Shown in pieces: positions 26,644 through 35,755 of a stretch of DNA of 64,000 bases. Location: assembly GCA_024278855.1 (NCBI GenBank), contig JAJRSJ010000007.1, positions 1 through 64,000 of the forward strand, written 5' to 3'. Numbering within the stretch: the stretch's first letter is position 1; each line of letters begins with the position of its first letter. The position numbers were made by a program, and so were the translations under genes. A model generated the notes under the pieces. The model saw only the letters and a program-made list of their open reading frames with translations. It did no database searches and was not told where the DNA came from. This stretch comes from Alphaproteobacteria bacterium. Its GTDB lineage: Bacteria; Pseudomonadota; Alphaproteobacteria; Caulobacterales; Maricaulaceae.

Positions 26644-26681
26644 AGTCGTGCTGCCGAAAAAGTGCAGTAAAGCGCACGACT
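26644..26681. repeat. Inverted repeat upstream of the XRE regulator
   Basis: AGTCGTGC and GCACGACT form an 8-bp stem around 22 nt that contain an inner CTGC/GCAG pair, about 75 bp upstream of the regulator start. This could be an operator or a leader hairpin; no T tract supports a terminator. The rest of 26569-26884 is AT-rich and holds only this repeat, the possible tRNA fragment and the start of a small gene. Confidence 0.35.
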
Positions 26682-26818
26682 TTCTAAAAAATAGGTAATG
26701 TTAGTGTGGAAAATTTATATCTGAACCTAAGGTGAACAATATCAGGCATTAGAGTCTTACAAAAAAGATATAATTATTACTAATAAATACCTTGCATAAC
26801 TAATAATCGTTAACTATA

Positions 26819-26846
26819 TGGTGGGTGTCGAGGGACACGAACCCCC
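26819..26846 (-). other. Possible tRNA 3'-end fragment (T arm, acceptor strand, CCA)
   Basis: Read on the minus strand this gives GGGGG-TTCGTGT-CCCTC-GACACCC-A-CCA. That is the exact geometry of a tRNA T stem (5+7+5, one G-T pair, G53-C61 kept), a 7-nt acceptor strand, discriminator A and CCA. The conserved A58 is T, and no anticodon or D arm could be found next to it, so it is not a whole tRNA. It could be an attachment-site scar or coincidence. Confidence 0.25.
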
Positions 26847-26884
26847 ATGCTTCAGGGACGGAGCATCAAGACTATGAGGATTTT

Positions 26885-27085
26885 ATGACTGGTGATTATT
26901 GTACACGCGAAGGTGCCGAGCGCATCAAACAGCAAATTGAAGACTATTGGGCTGACCGTGGTCGCAAAGTATCGATCAATTTGATCAAAGGCGGATTTTT
27001 GGCATCCATGCGCTCAGCGCGCACGGATGTACGCTCCAACATGGTCAACGGTATCCCAACCAATAACCATGAGAATTTTGCTTAA
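26885..27085 (+). CDS. Small conserved protein of unknown function
   Basis: The track extends this to a GTG at 26825, but ATG at 26885 has a GAGG ribosome binding site 5 nt upstream and removes a segment overlapping the tRNA-like stretch. The 66-residue product (starting MTGDYCTREGAERIKQQIED) contains YWADRGRKVSINLIKGGF and MRSARTDVRSNMVNGIP, a pattern I recall from small hypothetical proteins in alphaproteobacteria. It is mixed alpha/beta with no signal peptide or membrane helix. No function can be assigned. Confidence 0.65.
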   Translation: MTGDYCTREGAERIKQQIEDYWADRGRKVSINLIKGGFLASMRSARTDVRSNMVNGIPTNNHENFA

Positions 27086-27086
27086 A

Positions 27087-27764
27087 TTATTGTAGAACAT
27101 CATTGAGGGCGGATGGTAGGTCGCGAAAACTTCGCAGGACGGCATCCGCTCCAAATGTGTGTACAGATATAGGCGAATAGCCATAGCTCATCAATATCAC
27201 CGGGACTTTAGCCGCCCGTGCCGCCAAGACATCCGGGGCACCATCACCAATCATAACGATATTGCTTACTCCGCGATGCCCGACTGCCGTGAATATATGC
27301 TCCGGCGACGGTTTGCTGGCGGGTGTATCGCCCGCGCCAATAATCCTGTCAAAAAACTGCGATAACCCAAGCTGCTCAAGCAATGGTCTGGCCATGACAC
27401 CGGGCTTGTTTGTACAGACACTAAGCTGCGCACCATTTCTTTTAAGCTGGGCCAATGTTTCGGGGACGCCGGGATAGGCGCGTGAGACTTGCGTCAGGTC
27501 TTGTGCGTATAATGCCAGGAATTTTTGTTGTACGGATAAGGCGTGATTTTCTGACAAATCTCTGCCGCTATTGTCGTAAGCTTGGCGAATCATAGCCATG
27601 GAGCCAAAACCGATCAATGAGCGGGCATCTTCAACGGCGACTGGGTCTAGTCCGTCTGGGGCAATCACTTGGTTCAGTACCCGCACCAAATCAGGTGCCG
27701 TATCCACCAAAGTCCCGTCCAAATCAAAAGTAATTGATGGGTTTTTAAACATCGTTGTGGGCAT
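27087..27764 (-). CDS. gph: Phosphoglycolate phosphatase (HAD family)
   Basis: A 225-residue HAD hydrolase with motif I FDLDGTLVDTAPDL, a helical cap, motif II VCTNKP and motif III/IV GDGAPDVLAARAA. The DGTLVDTAPDL and CTNKP signatures are characteristic of Gph, which removes 2-phosphoglycolate. Motif IV reads GDGAPDV rather than the common GDSxxDV, which is a minor change. It diverges from glmU, a common alphaproteobacterial arrangement in which gph, glmU and rpiA lie close together. Confidence 0.85.
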   Translation of the reverse strand: MPTTMFKNPSITFDLDGTLVDTAPDLVRVLNQVIAPDGLDPVAVEDARSLIGFGSMAMIRQAYDNSGRDLSENHALSVQQKFLALYAQDLTQVSRAYPGVPETLAQLKRNGAQLSVCTNKPGVMARPLLEQLGLSQFFDRIIGAGDTPASKPSPEHIFTAVGHRGVSNIVMIGDGAPDVLAARAAKVPVILMSYGYSPISVHTFGADAVLRSFRDLPSALNDVLQ

Positions 27765-27821
27765 ATGTTCTCATATTGTATACTAAGCCTTATAAGCAAA
27801 AATAATGTGTAAGGTATAATA

Positions 27822-29192
27822 ATGTCAAAAACCACCAAGAGAATTGAAGCGAGGCGGGCAGCGATTATTCTGGCGGCGGGTAAAAGCACGCGGATGAAAT
27901 CCGGTAAATCCAAAGTCTTGCACGAAGTTGGCGGTTTGCCCATGCTGGCTTGGGTGACGAAACTGGCCCGTTCGGCGGGCGTAGAGAAAATAATTTGCGT
28001 GGTCGGTGAGGTCAATAAAGATGTGCGCACGGCGGCGGAAAATTTGGGACTTGAGATTGCTTTGCAAGAACCGCAATTGGGAACGGGCCATGCGGTTGGG
28101 TGCGCCCAAAAACATATGGACGGATTTAGCGGCGACGTGGCCGTGTTGTATGCGGACACCCCGCTCATCCGCGCTGAAACTCTGGCCCGTGTCTTTACGG
28201 CACTGGAACAAGATTGCCATGTAGCCGTTATGGGATTTGAAACGAAAAAACCGGCCGCTTATGGTCGTTTGATCGAGCAAGACGGCAAACTGGTTAAAAT
28301 CGTCGAAGCCAAAGACGCAAGCCCCGAAGAATTACAGGTCAATTTGTGCAATAGCGGCGTCATGGCCAGCTCTGCTGCGGATATGTTTATGGCCGTGTCC
28401 AAGCTTGGCAATGACAATGCCAATCGTGAATATTATTTAACCGATATCGTAGAAATTCTGCGAAATTCAGGCAAAACGGCAATGGCGGTGCATGCGGATG
28501 AGGCCGAGATATTGGGGGTGAATTCCCGCCGTGATCTGGCCCAGGCCGAGCAAGGTTTTCAGGCGTTTATGCGGGCCGGGTTTATGGATGCAGGCGTGAC
28601 CTTGCGTGATCCTGACAGTATTTATTTTTCCTGGGATACCGACATAGAGCCTGAAGCCGAAATTGGCGCAAATGTTGTGTTTGGCCCCGGATGTTTCGTG
28701 GCGAGCGGGGCTGTCATCCACCCGTTTTGTCACCTTGAAGGGGCGACAATAGGCAAAAACACGCAAATTGGCCCCTTTGCCCGGCTGCGCCCCGGCACCC
28801 ATATGGGGGAGAATTCCAAGGCCGGAAATTTTGTTGAAGTTAAAAAATCGGTCATCGGCAAGGGCAGCAAAATCAATCATCTAAGTTATATTGGCGATGC
28901 GCAGATCGGCGAGGGGGTCAATGTAGGAGCCGGTACTATAACCTGTAATTATGATGGCTATAACAAACACAAGACGGTTATTGGCGACGGCGCATTTATC
29001 GGTACTAATTCATCCTTAGTGGCGCCGCTGAACATTGGGGCAGGGGCCTATCTGGGCAGCGGCGGTGTTATCACTGACGATGTACCGGATGATGCCTTGG
29101 CATTGGGGCGCGCTAAACAAGCCAATAAACAAGGCTGGGCCAAACGCTACCGCGCCGCTCAGGAAAAGCGTTCGAAAAAAAAGCGAAGTTGA
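27822..29192 (+). CDS. glmU: Bifunctional GlmU: GlcNAc-1-P uridyltransferase / GlcN-1-P acetyltransferase
   Basis: A 456-residue enzyme with an N-terminal pyrophosphorylase domain (AAIILAAGKSTRMKSGKSKVL at about residues 12-32, VLYADTPLI near 107) and a C-terminal left-handed beta-helix with hexapeptide repeats (ATIGKNTQIGPFARLRPG, NVGAGTITCNYDG). It makes UDP-GlcNAc for peptidoglycan and lipid A in the cytoplasm. The length is normal for the family. The tail is lysine-rich. The next gene, rpiA, starts 28 nt downstream. Confidence 0.95.
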   Translation: MSKTTKRIEARRAAIILAAGKSTRMKSGKSKVLHEVGGLPMLAWVTKLARSAGVEKIICVVGEVNKDVRTAAENLGLEIALQEPQLGTGHAVGCAQKHMDGFSGDVAVLYADTPLIRAETLARVFTALEQDCHVAVMGFETKKPAAYGRLIEQDGKLVKIVEAKDASPEELQVNLCNSGVMASSAADMFMAVSKLGNDNANREYYLTDIVEILRNSGKTAMAVHADEAEILGVNSRRDLAQAEQGFQAFMRAGFMDAGVTLRDPDSIYFSWDTDIEPEAEIGANVVFGPGCFVASGAVIHPFCHLEGATIGKNTQIGPFARLRPGTHMGENSKAGNFVEVKKSVIGKGSKINHLSYIGDAQIGEGVNVGAGTITCNYDGYNKHKTVIGDGAFIGTNSSLVAPLNIGAGAYLGSGGVITDDVPDDALALGRAKQANKQGWAKRYRAAQEKRSKKKRS

Positions 29193-29220
29193 CAAGAACA
29201 AAACTGACAAGAGGAAAATC

Positions 29221-29925
29221 GTGAGTATTGCCAAGAAAAACGCCGCTATTGCGGCCCTGGAAATGGTTGAAGACGGGATGGTTTTGGGGCTTGGCTCCGG
29301 GTCAACGGCGGAAATTTTTGTTGAACTTTTGGGCGAACAAGTCCGCCAAGGCATGAAAATTACGGGTGTACCCACATCTGCCGCAACGGCTCAATGCGCC
29401 AAGGAGCATAAGGTGCCTTTGGTGGATCCGGACAAAGTTGACCGCATACATTTGACCATTGACGGCGCGGACGAAATTGACGAAAATTTCCAAATGATCA
29501 AGGGCGGCGGCGCTTGTTTGCTGCGCGAAAAGATCATTGCCGACATTTCAGAACATATGGTCGTCATTGTTGACGCTGCTAAAATGGTGAAAACCCTCGG
29601 TAAATTCCCGTTGCCAGTCGAGGTTGAACCGTTCGCTATGGGCTTGACGGTCGAGCGTATTTACGATGCTCTGGCTCAGGCTGATATCAAGAATGTTGAA
29701 ACCGTATTGCGACCAATCAAGCGCGGTAAAAGACCAATGTTGACGGACGGCGGCAATTACATAATTGATTGTTCTTGCAAAAAAATCCCGGATCCGATTT
29801 TACTGTCCGGCCTGCTTAACTCTATTCCCGGCGTTATGGAACATGGTCTTTTTATCAATTTGGCCGATACCATCATCATCGGGGAGCGAGACCATGCCAA
29901 AGTAATGGAGATTGTCCGTGAGTAA
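29221..29925 (+). CDS. rpiA: Ribose-5-phosphate isomerase A
   Basis: The track frame starts inside glmU; GTG at 29221 with GAGGA upstream gives the normal 234-residue RpiA. Signature motifs are GLGSGSTAEIFVELL, LTIDGADEIDENF and KGGGACLLREKI, which contain the substrate-binding and catalytic residues. It interconverts ribose-5-phosphate and ribulose-5-phosphate in the pentose phosphate pathway. Its end overlaps gor by 8 nt, so the two are translationally coupled. Confidence 0.95.
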   Translation: MSIAKKNAAIAALEMVEDGMVLGLGSGSTAEIFVELLGEQVRQGMKITGVPTSAATAQCAKEHKVPLVDPDKVDRIHLTIDGADEIDENFQMIKGGGACLLREKIIADISEHMVVIVDAAKMVKTLGKFPLPVEVEPFAMGLTVERIYDALAQADIKNVETVLRPIKRGKRPMLTDGGNYIIDCSCKKIPDPILLSGLLNSIPGVMEHGLFINLADTIIIGERDHAKVMEIVRE

Positions 29926-31261
29926 ATATGATTATGATTTGTTTGTTATCGGGGCTGGGTCTGGCGGGGTAAGAGCGGCGCGGTTGGCGGCGGCACTTGG
30001 TAAAAAAGTGGGTGTGGCCGAAGAACACCGGCCCGGCGGTACATGTGTCATTCGCGGCTGTGTACCCAAGAAATATCTGGTCTACGGCGCGGAGTTCGGC
30101 AAGGCAATCAAGGAAGCATCCGGTTATGGTTGGACTGTCAAAAGCGCCAGTTTTAACTGGGCCGTACTTCGCGACGAAATCCAAAACGAGGTTTCGCGCT
30201 TGTCGAAAATATATGAAAATGTTTTGGCAAAAAACGGGGCTGAATTGTTTAAAGAACGGGCCGAATTTACCGGGCCCCATCGTTTACGCCTGACATCCTC
30301 CGGGCGGGAAATTTCCGCCAAGCATATACTGGTTGCCACAGGCGGTCAGCCCTGGTCACCAAATATTGCGGGTATTTCCCATGCTATTACCTCCAATGAA
30401 GCTTTCACTATGGACGATCTACCCAAACGCATTATGGTGATTGGCGGCGGGTATATTGCTTGTGAATTTGCCGGAATTTTTGCCGGGCTAGGGGCCAAAA
30501 CAACGCAAGTCTACCGGGGGGATAAATTACTTCGCGGCTTTGATGAAGATATACGCTTGGCCGTTGATAAGGGGCAGGTACTGAACGGTATAGATGTTCG
30601 GTACGGCCAAAGTCCCACATCTATCAAGAAAATAGGTGGTGGTCTTAAAGTAAGTTTTGAAGACGGCACGCAGATTGCCACGGATTTGGTGATGATGGCA
30701 ACGGGGCGCGTCCCCAACACATTCGGACTTGGTTTGGAAAACGCCGGGGTCAAGCTAGCCGACAATGGCGCCATTATTGTAGATGATTATTCCAAGACCA
30801 ATAAAGCCCATATCTATGCCGTTGGCGATGTTACCGACCGGGTTAATTTGACCCCGGTGGCAATCCGCGAAGGCATGGCTTTTGTAGAGACGGTGTTTAA
30901 AAATAACAAACAAGCCTATGACCGCACGGATATTGCCAGCGCCGTGTTCACCCAACCGCCGGTTGGCTCAGTTGGGTTGTCGGAGGCGGATGCGCGGGCA
31001 AAACACAGGGGCGTTCAAATTTTCACTACAGATTTCCGTCCCATGAAAAACATCCTGTCCGGCTCTCAGCACAGATGCTTTATGAAGATGATAACGGCAG
31101 GCAAAAAACAGCGGGTCGTCGGCCTGCACATAGTTGGTGACTACGCAGGCGAAATCATCCAGGCCGCCGCCATAGCGGTGAAAGCCGGACTAACAAAAGC
31201 AGATTTCGACGCCACATGTGCAGTGCATCCGACATTAGCGGAAGAATTGGTGACGCTTTAA
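29918..31261 (+). CDS. gor: Glutathione-disulfide reductase
   Basis: A 447-residue FAD-dependent disulfide reductase with an N-terminal FAD fold (DLFVIGAGSGGVRAARLAA), the redox-active CVIRGCVPKK (Cys pair spaced by four residues), an NAD(P)-binding GGGYIACEFAGIFAGLG near residue 170 and the C-terminal catalytic HPTLAEE. GTG at 29918 with GGAG 7 nt upstream is preferred over the track's TTG at 29912. It reduces glutathione disulfide with NADPH. Its stop overlaps the convergent yhhN stop in a shared TTAA. Confidence 0.93.
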   Translation: MSKYDYDLFVIGAGSGGVRAARLAAALGKKVGVAEEHRPGGTCVIRGCVPKKYLVYGAEFGKAIKEASGYGWTVKSASFNWAVLRDEIQNEVSRLSKIYENVLAKNGAELFKERAEFTGPHRLRLTSSGREISAKHILVATGGQPWSPNIAGISHAITSNEAFTMDDLPKRIMVIGGGYIACEFAGIFAGLGAKTTQVYRGDKLLRGFDEDIRLAVDKGQVLNGIDVRYGQSPTSIKKIGGGLKVSFEDGTQIATDLVMMATGRVPNTFGLGLENAGVKLADNGAIIVDDYSKTNKAHIYAVGDVTDRVNLTPVAIREGMAFVETVFKNNKQAYDRTDIASAVFTQPPVGSVGLSEADARAKHRGVQIFTTDFRPMKNILSGSQHRCFMKMITAGKKQRVVGLHIVGDYAGEIIQAAAIAVKAGLTKADFDATCAVHPTLAEELVTL

Positions 31262-32004
31262 ACCAATGAACCAACAACCCCGATAGCCAACAATATCTGG
31301 CCGCTGGCGTAGAGCGTCCAATTGATCTGTTTATCCAACGGGAATTTGAATTTGAAACGCTCGACAGCCAGCACTACGTCCGACGCTATAAACAATATTG
31401 CGCCGATAGGCACGAGCAGTGAGGGCAGGGTGGTGGTCAGGGCGGTGATACCCATGATGGTGATGACAGCTGAATAGGCGGCCACCGGGATTTTCATGTC
31501 GCCGGGCAATCCGGATTTTAGCCAAAGATAAAATCCTATGGTCAAAGCAATCATCACGGCGGATATACCCCACTCTACCGGGGTGAACATGGACAGCGGC
31601 ACCATATGCCCAAATAGATAGGCGGCAAAAGCTACATGGGCAGCAAAAAATGCGATCAGGCCGGGTAGGAAAAATTTATCGCCGTGCGCACTTTTGGAAA
31701 TGCTCTTGGGTTGCAGATCTAAGGGGTGCAGATCCAAAAAATAATCTCCCAGTGCCGACAAACCAAAACCCGCCGCCATGAGCAATAGCGGCGGTTCTGC
31801 TTGCAAGCAATACACAGCCAACAAAACTGCCATTGCGGCTTTAATAAATGGTCTAGCGCCAAAAAACGGACGCCGGCGTAGGACAAGAAAAACGACGGCA
31901 AAAAGTACTGCCAGTAAAAGTGTTGCCAATAAAACTATGGATGGGTTTGTCAAATCAAGCCTTGTTTTTCCAGTTTTCCGTCTTGATGATTTTATAGCCG
32001 ACAT
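31258..32004 (-). CDS. YhhN/TMEM86-family lysoplasmalogenase-like membrane protein
   Basis: An integral membrane protein of up to 248 residues with about eight hydrophobic segments. The YhhN pattern is seen in FGLSALGDYFLDL, FLPGLIAFFAAHVAFAAYLF and GAILFIASDVVLAVERF. In animals TMEM86 cleaves the vinyl-ether bond of lysoplasmalogens; the bacterial role is less clear. The ATG at 32004 overlaps the upstream gene by 50 nt. A TTG at about 31954, with AAGG before it, would remove the overlap, so the start is uncertain. Confidence 0.75.
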   Translation of the reverse strand: MSAIKSSRRKTGKTRLDLTNPSIVLLATLLLAVLFAVVFLVLRRRPFFGARPFIKAAMAVLLAVYCLQAEPPLLLMAAGFGLSALGDYFLDLHPLDLQPKSISKSAHGDKFFLPGLIAFFAAHVAFAAYLFGHMVPLSMFTPVEWGISAVMIALTIGFYLWLKSGLPGDMKIPVAAYSAVITIMGITALTTTLPSLLVPIGAILFIASDVVLAVERFKFKFPLDKQINWTLYASGQILLAIGVVGSLV

Positions 32005-32641
32005 AGATCAGGGCCAGCCCGACCAGTTCGGTGACATAAAGCACATTGACATGGCCCATACGGGTGAATGTACCGCCGATGCCGGGCAGTAATCCGCCGA
32101 TAGCAATGAAGATATTACCTTTGAACCTGGCCTGATGATCCGACTTAGCATAATAGCGCACGGCGGAGTATATCGCGCCGCCAACCAGGAATATCATGGC
32201 GTAGATATTGATCGGTATGGAGAACATCCGCACCCATTGCCAGCCCAATACTTTGCCCGTGAGCTTGCCCGTAAACCCGTCCGGTATTACAATGGGCGAC
32301 AGCATGACGCAAATCCCTGCCGCGATAATAATCGATACAATCAAGATGGTAGTAGCGTGGGCAAATTTGCGGTTCATCAACAAATAGACCGAGCCTTGGG
32401 CTAGAGGAAAGCCGCCCAAAAGCGCGCCGACAATATACCAGGCCTTGGTATTAAACTCGCTCCAACCAAACAATACATTGATGCTTTCCGTCAATGTGCC
32501 AAAGCCAAAGGTCGCAACCCCAATCGTCCACCACATAAGATATGTGGTACGGGTGCGTCGGTAATGAGCAAAAATTTCCCGGAAAAAATACAAGGAGAAA
32601 ATCGTTGTGATGATGGGGATGTATTCAATATAATGGGTCAT
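31955..32641 (-). CDS. Seven-helix membrane protein of unknown function
   Basis: A 228-residue integral membrane protein with about seven predicted helices, beginning YIPIITTIFSLYFFREIFAHY and ending in a basic KIIKTENWKNKA. No catalytic motif is evident. It is probably co-transcribed with the downstream yhhN-like gene, since the reading frames meet or overlap, and starts close behind ettA. The coupling to a possible lipid enzyme hints at a membrane-lipid role, which is inference. Confidence 0.6.
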   Translation of the reverse strand: MTHYIEYIPIITTIFSLYFFREIFAHYRRTRTTYLMWWTIGVATFGFGTLTESINVLFGWSEFNTKAWYIVGALLGGFPLAQGSVYLLMNRKFAHATTILIVSIIIAAGICVMLSPIVIPDGFTGKLTGKVLGWQWVRMFSIPINIYAMIFLVGGAIYSAVRYYAKSDHQARFKGNIFIAIGGLLPGIGGTFTRMGHVNVLYVTELVGLALIYVGYKIIKTENWKNKA

Positions 32642-32643
32642 AA

Positions 32644-34302
32644 TTATCTCTCAAATTTCATAAATTTTAGTTTTCGCGGAATATCTGCATCATCGCCTAG
32701 GCGGCGTTTTTTGTCTTCTATGTAGTCTGAAAACCCGCCTTCGAACCATTCCACATGGCTATTGCCTTCAAAGGCCAAAATATGGGTACAGATACGGTCG
32801 AGGAAAAATCTGTCATGGGAAATGATGACGGCGCAGCCTGCGAAATGTTCCAGAGCATCTTCGAGGGCTGACAGGGTTTCCATATCCAGATCATTGGTCG
32901 GCTCATCAAGCAAGAGCAGATTGGACGGTTTGGTCAGCATTTTGGCTAAATGCACGCGGTTGCGTTCCCCGCCCGACAGCTTGCCAACATTTTTTTGCTG
33001 ATCGGTGCCTTTGAAATTAAATGCACCCACATAGGCTCTAGAGTTCATTTCGCGCTGGCCCAGATCAAGCACATCAACACCGCCGGTGATTTCTTCCCAG
33101 ACATTTTTAGTCGCATCAAGGGCGTCGCGGCTTTGGTCAACATAGCCAAGCACCACGGTTTCGCCGACCTTGAACGTACCTTCGTCCGGTTGTTCTGCAC
33201 CCGTAATCATCTTGAACAATGTGGTTTTACCGGCACCATTGGGGCCGATGACCCCGACAATACCGCCCGGCGGCAGGCGGAATGACAAATCTTTGATCAG
33301 GAGCTTGTCCCCGAAACCTTTGGCGATTTTATCGGCCTCAACCACAACATTGCCGAGCCTTGGACCGAGCGGAATACGAATTTCTGCCGTCGTCACTTTT
33401 TCGTTTTCGGCGGCGTCGCGCAGTTTTTCATAGGCCGAAATACGGGCTTTGGATTTGGCTTGGCGAGCTTTCGGGTTGGAGCGGATCCAGTCCAGCTCGC
33501 GCCTTAAGGCCCGTTCCTTGGCATCGCCCTCGCGGCCTTCTTGCTTCATACGTTTGTGTTTGGCGCCAGCCCATGAGGAATAATTGCCTTCGTGCGGAAG
33601 ACCGCGCCCACGGTCTAACTCCAAAGTCCATGAAGTGATATTGTCGAGGAAATATCGGTCATGGGTAATGAGGATAATCGCGCCTTTATAGTTCTTGAGA
33701 TAATTCTCAAGCCAGGCCACGGTCTCTGCGTCCAAATGGTTGGTCGGCTCGTCCATGAGCAGCATATCCGGGTTGGACAACAAAAGCTGACAAATAGCCA
33801 CGCGGCGCGCTTCCCCGCCCGAAAGATTATCCACGGACCAGTCTTTGGGCGGGCAACCAAGGGCTTGCATGGCCATGTCGATTTTGCTGTCTATATCCCA
33901 GGCATCGCGGTTATCGACTTTCTCTTGAAGCTCGGTCATTTCCTCCATGAGTTCGTCGGTATAATCTTCGGCCATTTTCATGGCGACGGCATTATAAGCG
34001 TCGAAAATCTGCTTGTCCTCACAGCCCATAATCACATTGCCCCAAACGTCTTTGCTTTCGTCGAGACGTGGTTCTTGGGCCAGATAACCGATTTTGGCAC
34101 CCTCGGAGGCCCAATGCTCGCCCGATACCTCGTCGTCCACTCCGGCCATGATTTTCAGCAAGGTTGATTTACCCGAGCCGTTAATGCCCACGACACCGAT
34201 TTTGGCGTCCGGGTAAAATGACAAATGGATATTGTCGAGAATGGTTTTATTGCCAAATTTTTTGGTTAAACCCTGCATATGATAAATAAACTGACGTGCC
34301 AC
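32644..34302 (-). CDS. ettA: ABC-F protein EttA (energy-dependent translational throttle)
   Basis: The track start (34398) adds 32 unlikely residues; GTG at 34302 with AGGAG 6 nt upstream gives 552 residues starting VARQFIYHMQGL, the normal EttA length. Two ABC domains are visible, with Walker A GINGSGKST and GPNGAGKTT, signatures LSGGEARRV and LSGGERNRV, and DEPTNHLD and DEPTNDLD. It has no membrane helices. EttA binds the ribosomal E site and gates the first steps of elongation according to the ATP/ADP ratio. The call over other ABC-F paralogues rests on length and overall pattern. Confidence 0.9.
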   Translation of the reverse strand: MARQFIYHMQGLTKKFGNKTILDNIHLSFYPDAKIGVVGINGSGKSTLLKIMAGVDDEVSGEHWASEGAKIGYLAQEPRLDESKDVWGNVIMGCEDKQIFDAYNAVAMKMAEDYTDELMEEMTELQEKVDNRDAWDIDSKIDMAMQALGCPPKDWSVDNLSGGEARRVAICQLLLSNPDMLLMDEPTNHLDAETVAWLENYLKNYKGAIILITHDRYFLDNITSWTLELDRGRGLPHEGNYSSWAGAKHKRMKQEGREGDAKERALRRELDWIRSNPKARQAKSKARISAYEKLRDAAENEKVTTAEIRIPLGPRLGNVVVEADKIAKGFGDKLLIKDLSFRLPPGGIVGVIGPNGAGKTTLFKMITGAEQPDEGTFKVGETVVLGYVDQSRDALDATKNVWEEITGGVDVLDLGQREMNSRAYVGAFNFKGTDQQKNVGKLSGGERNRVHLAKMLTKPSNLLLLDEPTNDLDMETLSALEDALEHFAGCAVIISHDRFFLDRICTHILAFEGNSHVEWFEGGFSDYIEDKKRRLGDDADIPRKLKFMKFER

Positions 34303-34424
34303 GAACGGCTCCTGTTTCAATTGTAAATACAACGGTGAAAATTTGCGTCTATATGGCGCGAGACGCACGACTTTGCAAGGGCGAAAACCGTAAGTCAATT
34401 ACGTGAAAACTGCTTTTAGGGTGC

Positions 34425-35669
34425 TTATTGTTTAGCGGGTAACTTAACCGGGCTGTCCTCAACTTCAACTGTACCTGTTTCCAAAAGCGGTGCGCGTCTG
34501 GGCAGTATATTTGCATCCAACAAATTTTGCACCCGCCGCCGGGCGTCAACACGTAAATCTTCATAAAAAAGATTGAACGGGAGAGTTCTGTATTTACCGC
34601 CAAAGCGGTTGGGCCTGCGAAAGCTTTTCTGTTTTGGTTTGTCCAGCAATAATATACCGCCTTGGCATTGCGCCCCAGTTTGTTGGGGCATAGGTGCGGG
34701 GGCTACATCTTCGCCCAGACCTTCCGCCGCCACCCCCCCGAGATGCAAACGCGCCGGGGCGTAATCCGTACCGTCCGTCCATAACAGTGGGTTTATACAT
34801 AGAAGTGGCCGCCCACGCACTGAATCGAGGCGGCCAGCATCGTCCCATACCATGGTTTTTTGGACAAACATCCGCGCCCGTTTTTTCTCTGATGGTTCAA
34901 AAGCCCCAAAAGCAATAACGCAATTGATATCCTGTTTGCCAAGGCAAGGCTTAAGCTTGGGAAACTTGCGCTCAAAACTGTCCAGGGTCAAAGGATGATC
35001 TATAATATAGGCGGCGGCGAGTTTTTGGGCACGTTCACCACCAAAAAACTCCTGTAATAATCTTTGAACATGCAACCCGCCTTGGCCGTAGCCGACCAGA
35101 ACGATTGGCCGATCGGGCGGGTTTTCGGCTATGAATACTTGAAAAGCGCGCCGCACATCGCCGTAAGCAAAAATCTGTGCATCCATAGAATCGTCGCGGT
35201 TGGTCATAAATGTATACAGCGCCGCTTGGCGATAAACCGGCGCATAGACACGGCCAGAATTTCTGTAAGGCAGAATATAATTGGGGAGAGCAATGCGTGT
35301 AAGTCTACGTTGTAGCTTTTCAGAATTGACCGGTGCATTCCAGTGCACGCCGCCAAGATAAAATGTAGGTATGACGACGAAAATGTCGCCGCCGGGTATG
35401 TTTATAGGATCAATGTCTGGTACGGGGTGGTGTAACCATGCATTGCTTTGGCTATAATCTGGCGCGGGCGGGGGGACATAAGTTTGAAACGGTTGGCCGG
35501 GGTCGTTTAAGGACTGAAATACATCATCCCGGTAATACCAAAACGCCATGACAATTATAACTGCAAGTAAGCCAATACAAATGCCAAAAAATATGCGTAT
35601 ATGTTCAAGGCCCAATTTTGAAAAAAAAAGGTTTGGAAAAGTTTGACTTGGTAAAGCTTGTTTGGGCAA
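34425..35669 (-). CDS. DUF3089 protein, alpha/beta-hydrolase-like with lost nucleophile
   Basis: A 414-residue protein with one N-terminal membrane anchor (about residues 25-45) and a DUF3089 domain (VVIPTFYLGGVHWNAPV, RVYAPVYRQAALYTFM, DVRRAFQVFI). The elbow expected to read GxSxG is GYGQG, so the usual nucleophile Ser is Gly (codon GGC; AGC would restore it). The start is TTG at 35669 with GGAG 7 nt upstream. It is probably anchored facing the periplasm. Whether it binds rather than hydrolyses a substrate is open. Confidence 0.72.
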   Translation of the reverse strand: MPKQALPSQTFPNLFFSKLGLEHIRIFFGICIGLLAVIIVMAFWYYRDDVFQSLNDPGQPFQTYVPPPAPDYSQSNAWLHHPVPDIDPINIPGGDIFVVIPTFYLGGVHWNAPVNSEKLQRRLTRIALPNYILPYRNSGRVYAPVYRQAALYTFMTNRDDSMDAQIFAYGDVRRAFQVFIAENPPDRPIVLVGYGQGGLHVQRLLQEFFGGERAQKLAAAYIIDHPLTLDSFERKFPKLKPCLGKQDINCVIAFGAFEPSEKKRARMFVQKTMVWDDAGRLDSVRGRPLLCINPLLWTDGTDYAPARLHLGGVAAEGLGEDVAPAPMPQQTGAQCQGGILLLDKPKQKSFRRPNRFGGKYRTLPFNLFYEDLRVDARRRVQNLLDANILPRRAPLLETGTVEVEDSPVKLPAKQ

Positions 35670-35755
35670 AATTTATCTCCAGAATACAATAATTCTATTT
35701 ACTGTAACAGATTGATAAGCGTACAACACCTAGCAACAATAGGAAAGCCAACAAA

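Noticed and set aside
26644-26690. Intrinsic terminator
   Set aside because: The stem has a 22-nt loop and is followed by TTTCT rather than a T run, and no gene ends just before it.
26819-26900. Complete tRNA or tmRNA gene on the minus strand
   Set aside because: Only the T arm and acceptor strand fit; no anticodon or D arm, no 5' acceptor partner GGGTGTC and no tag-peptide frame could be found nearby.
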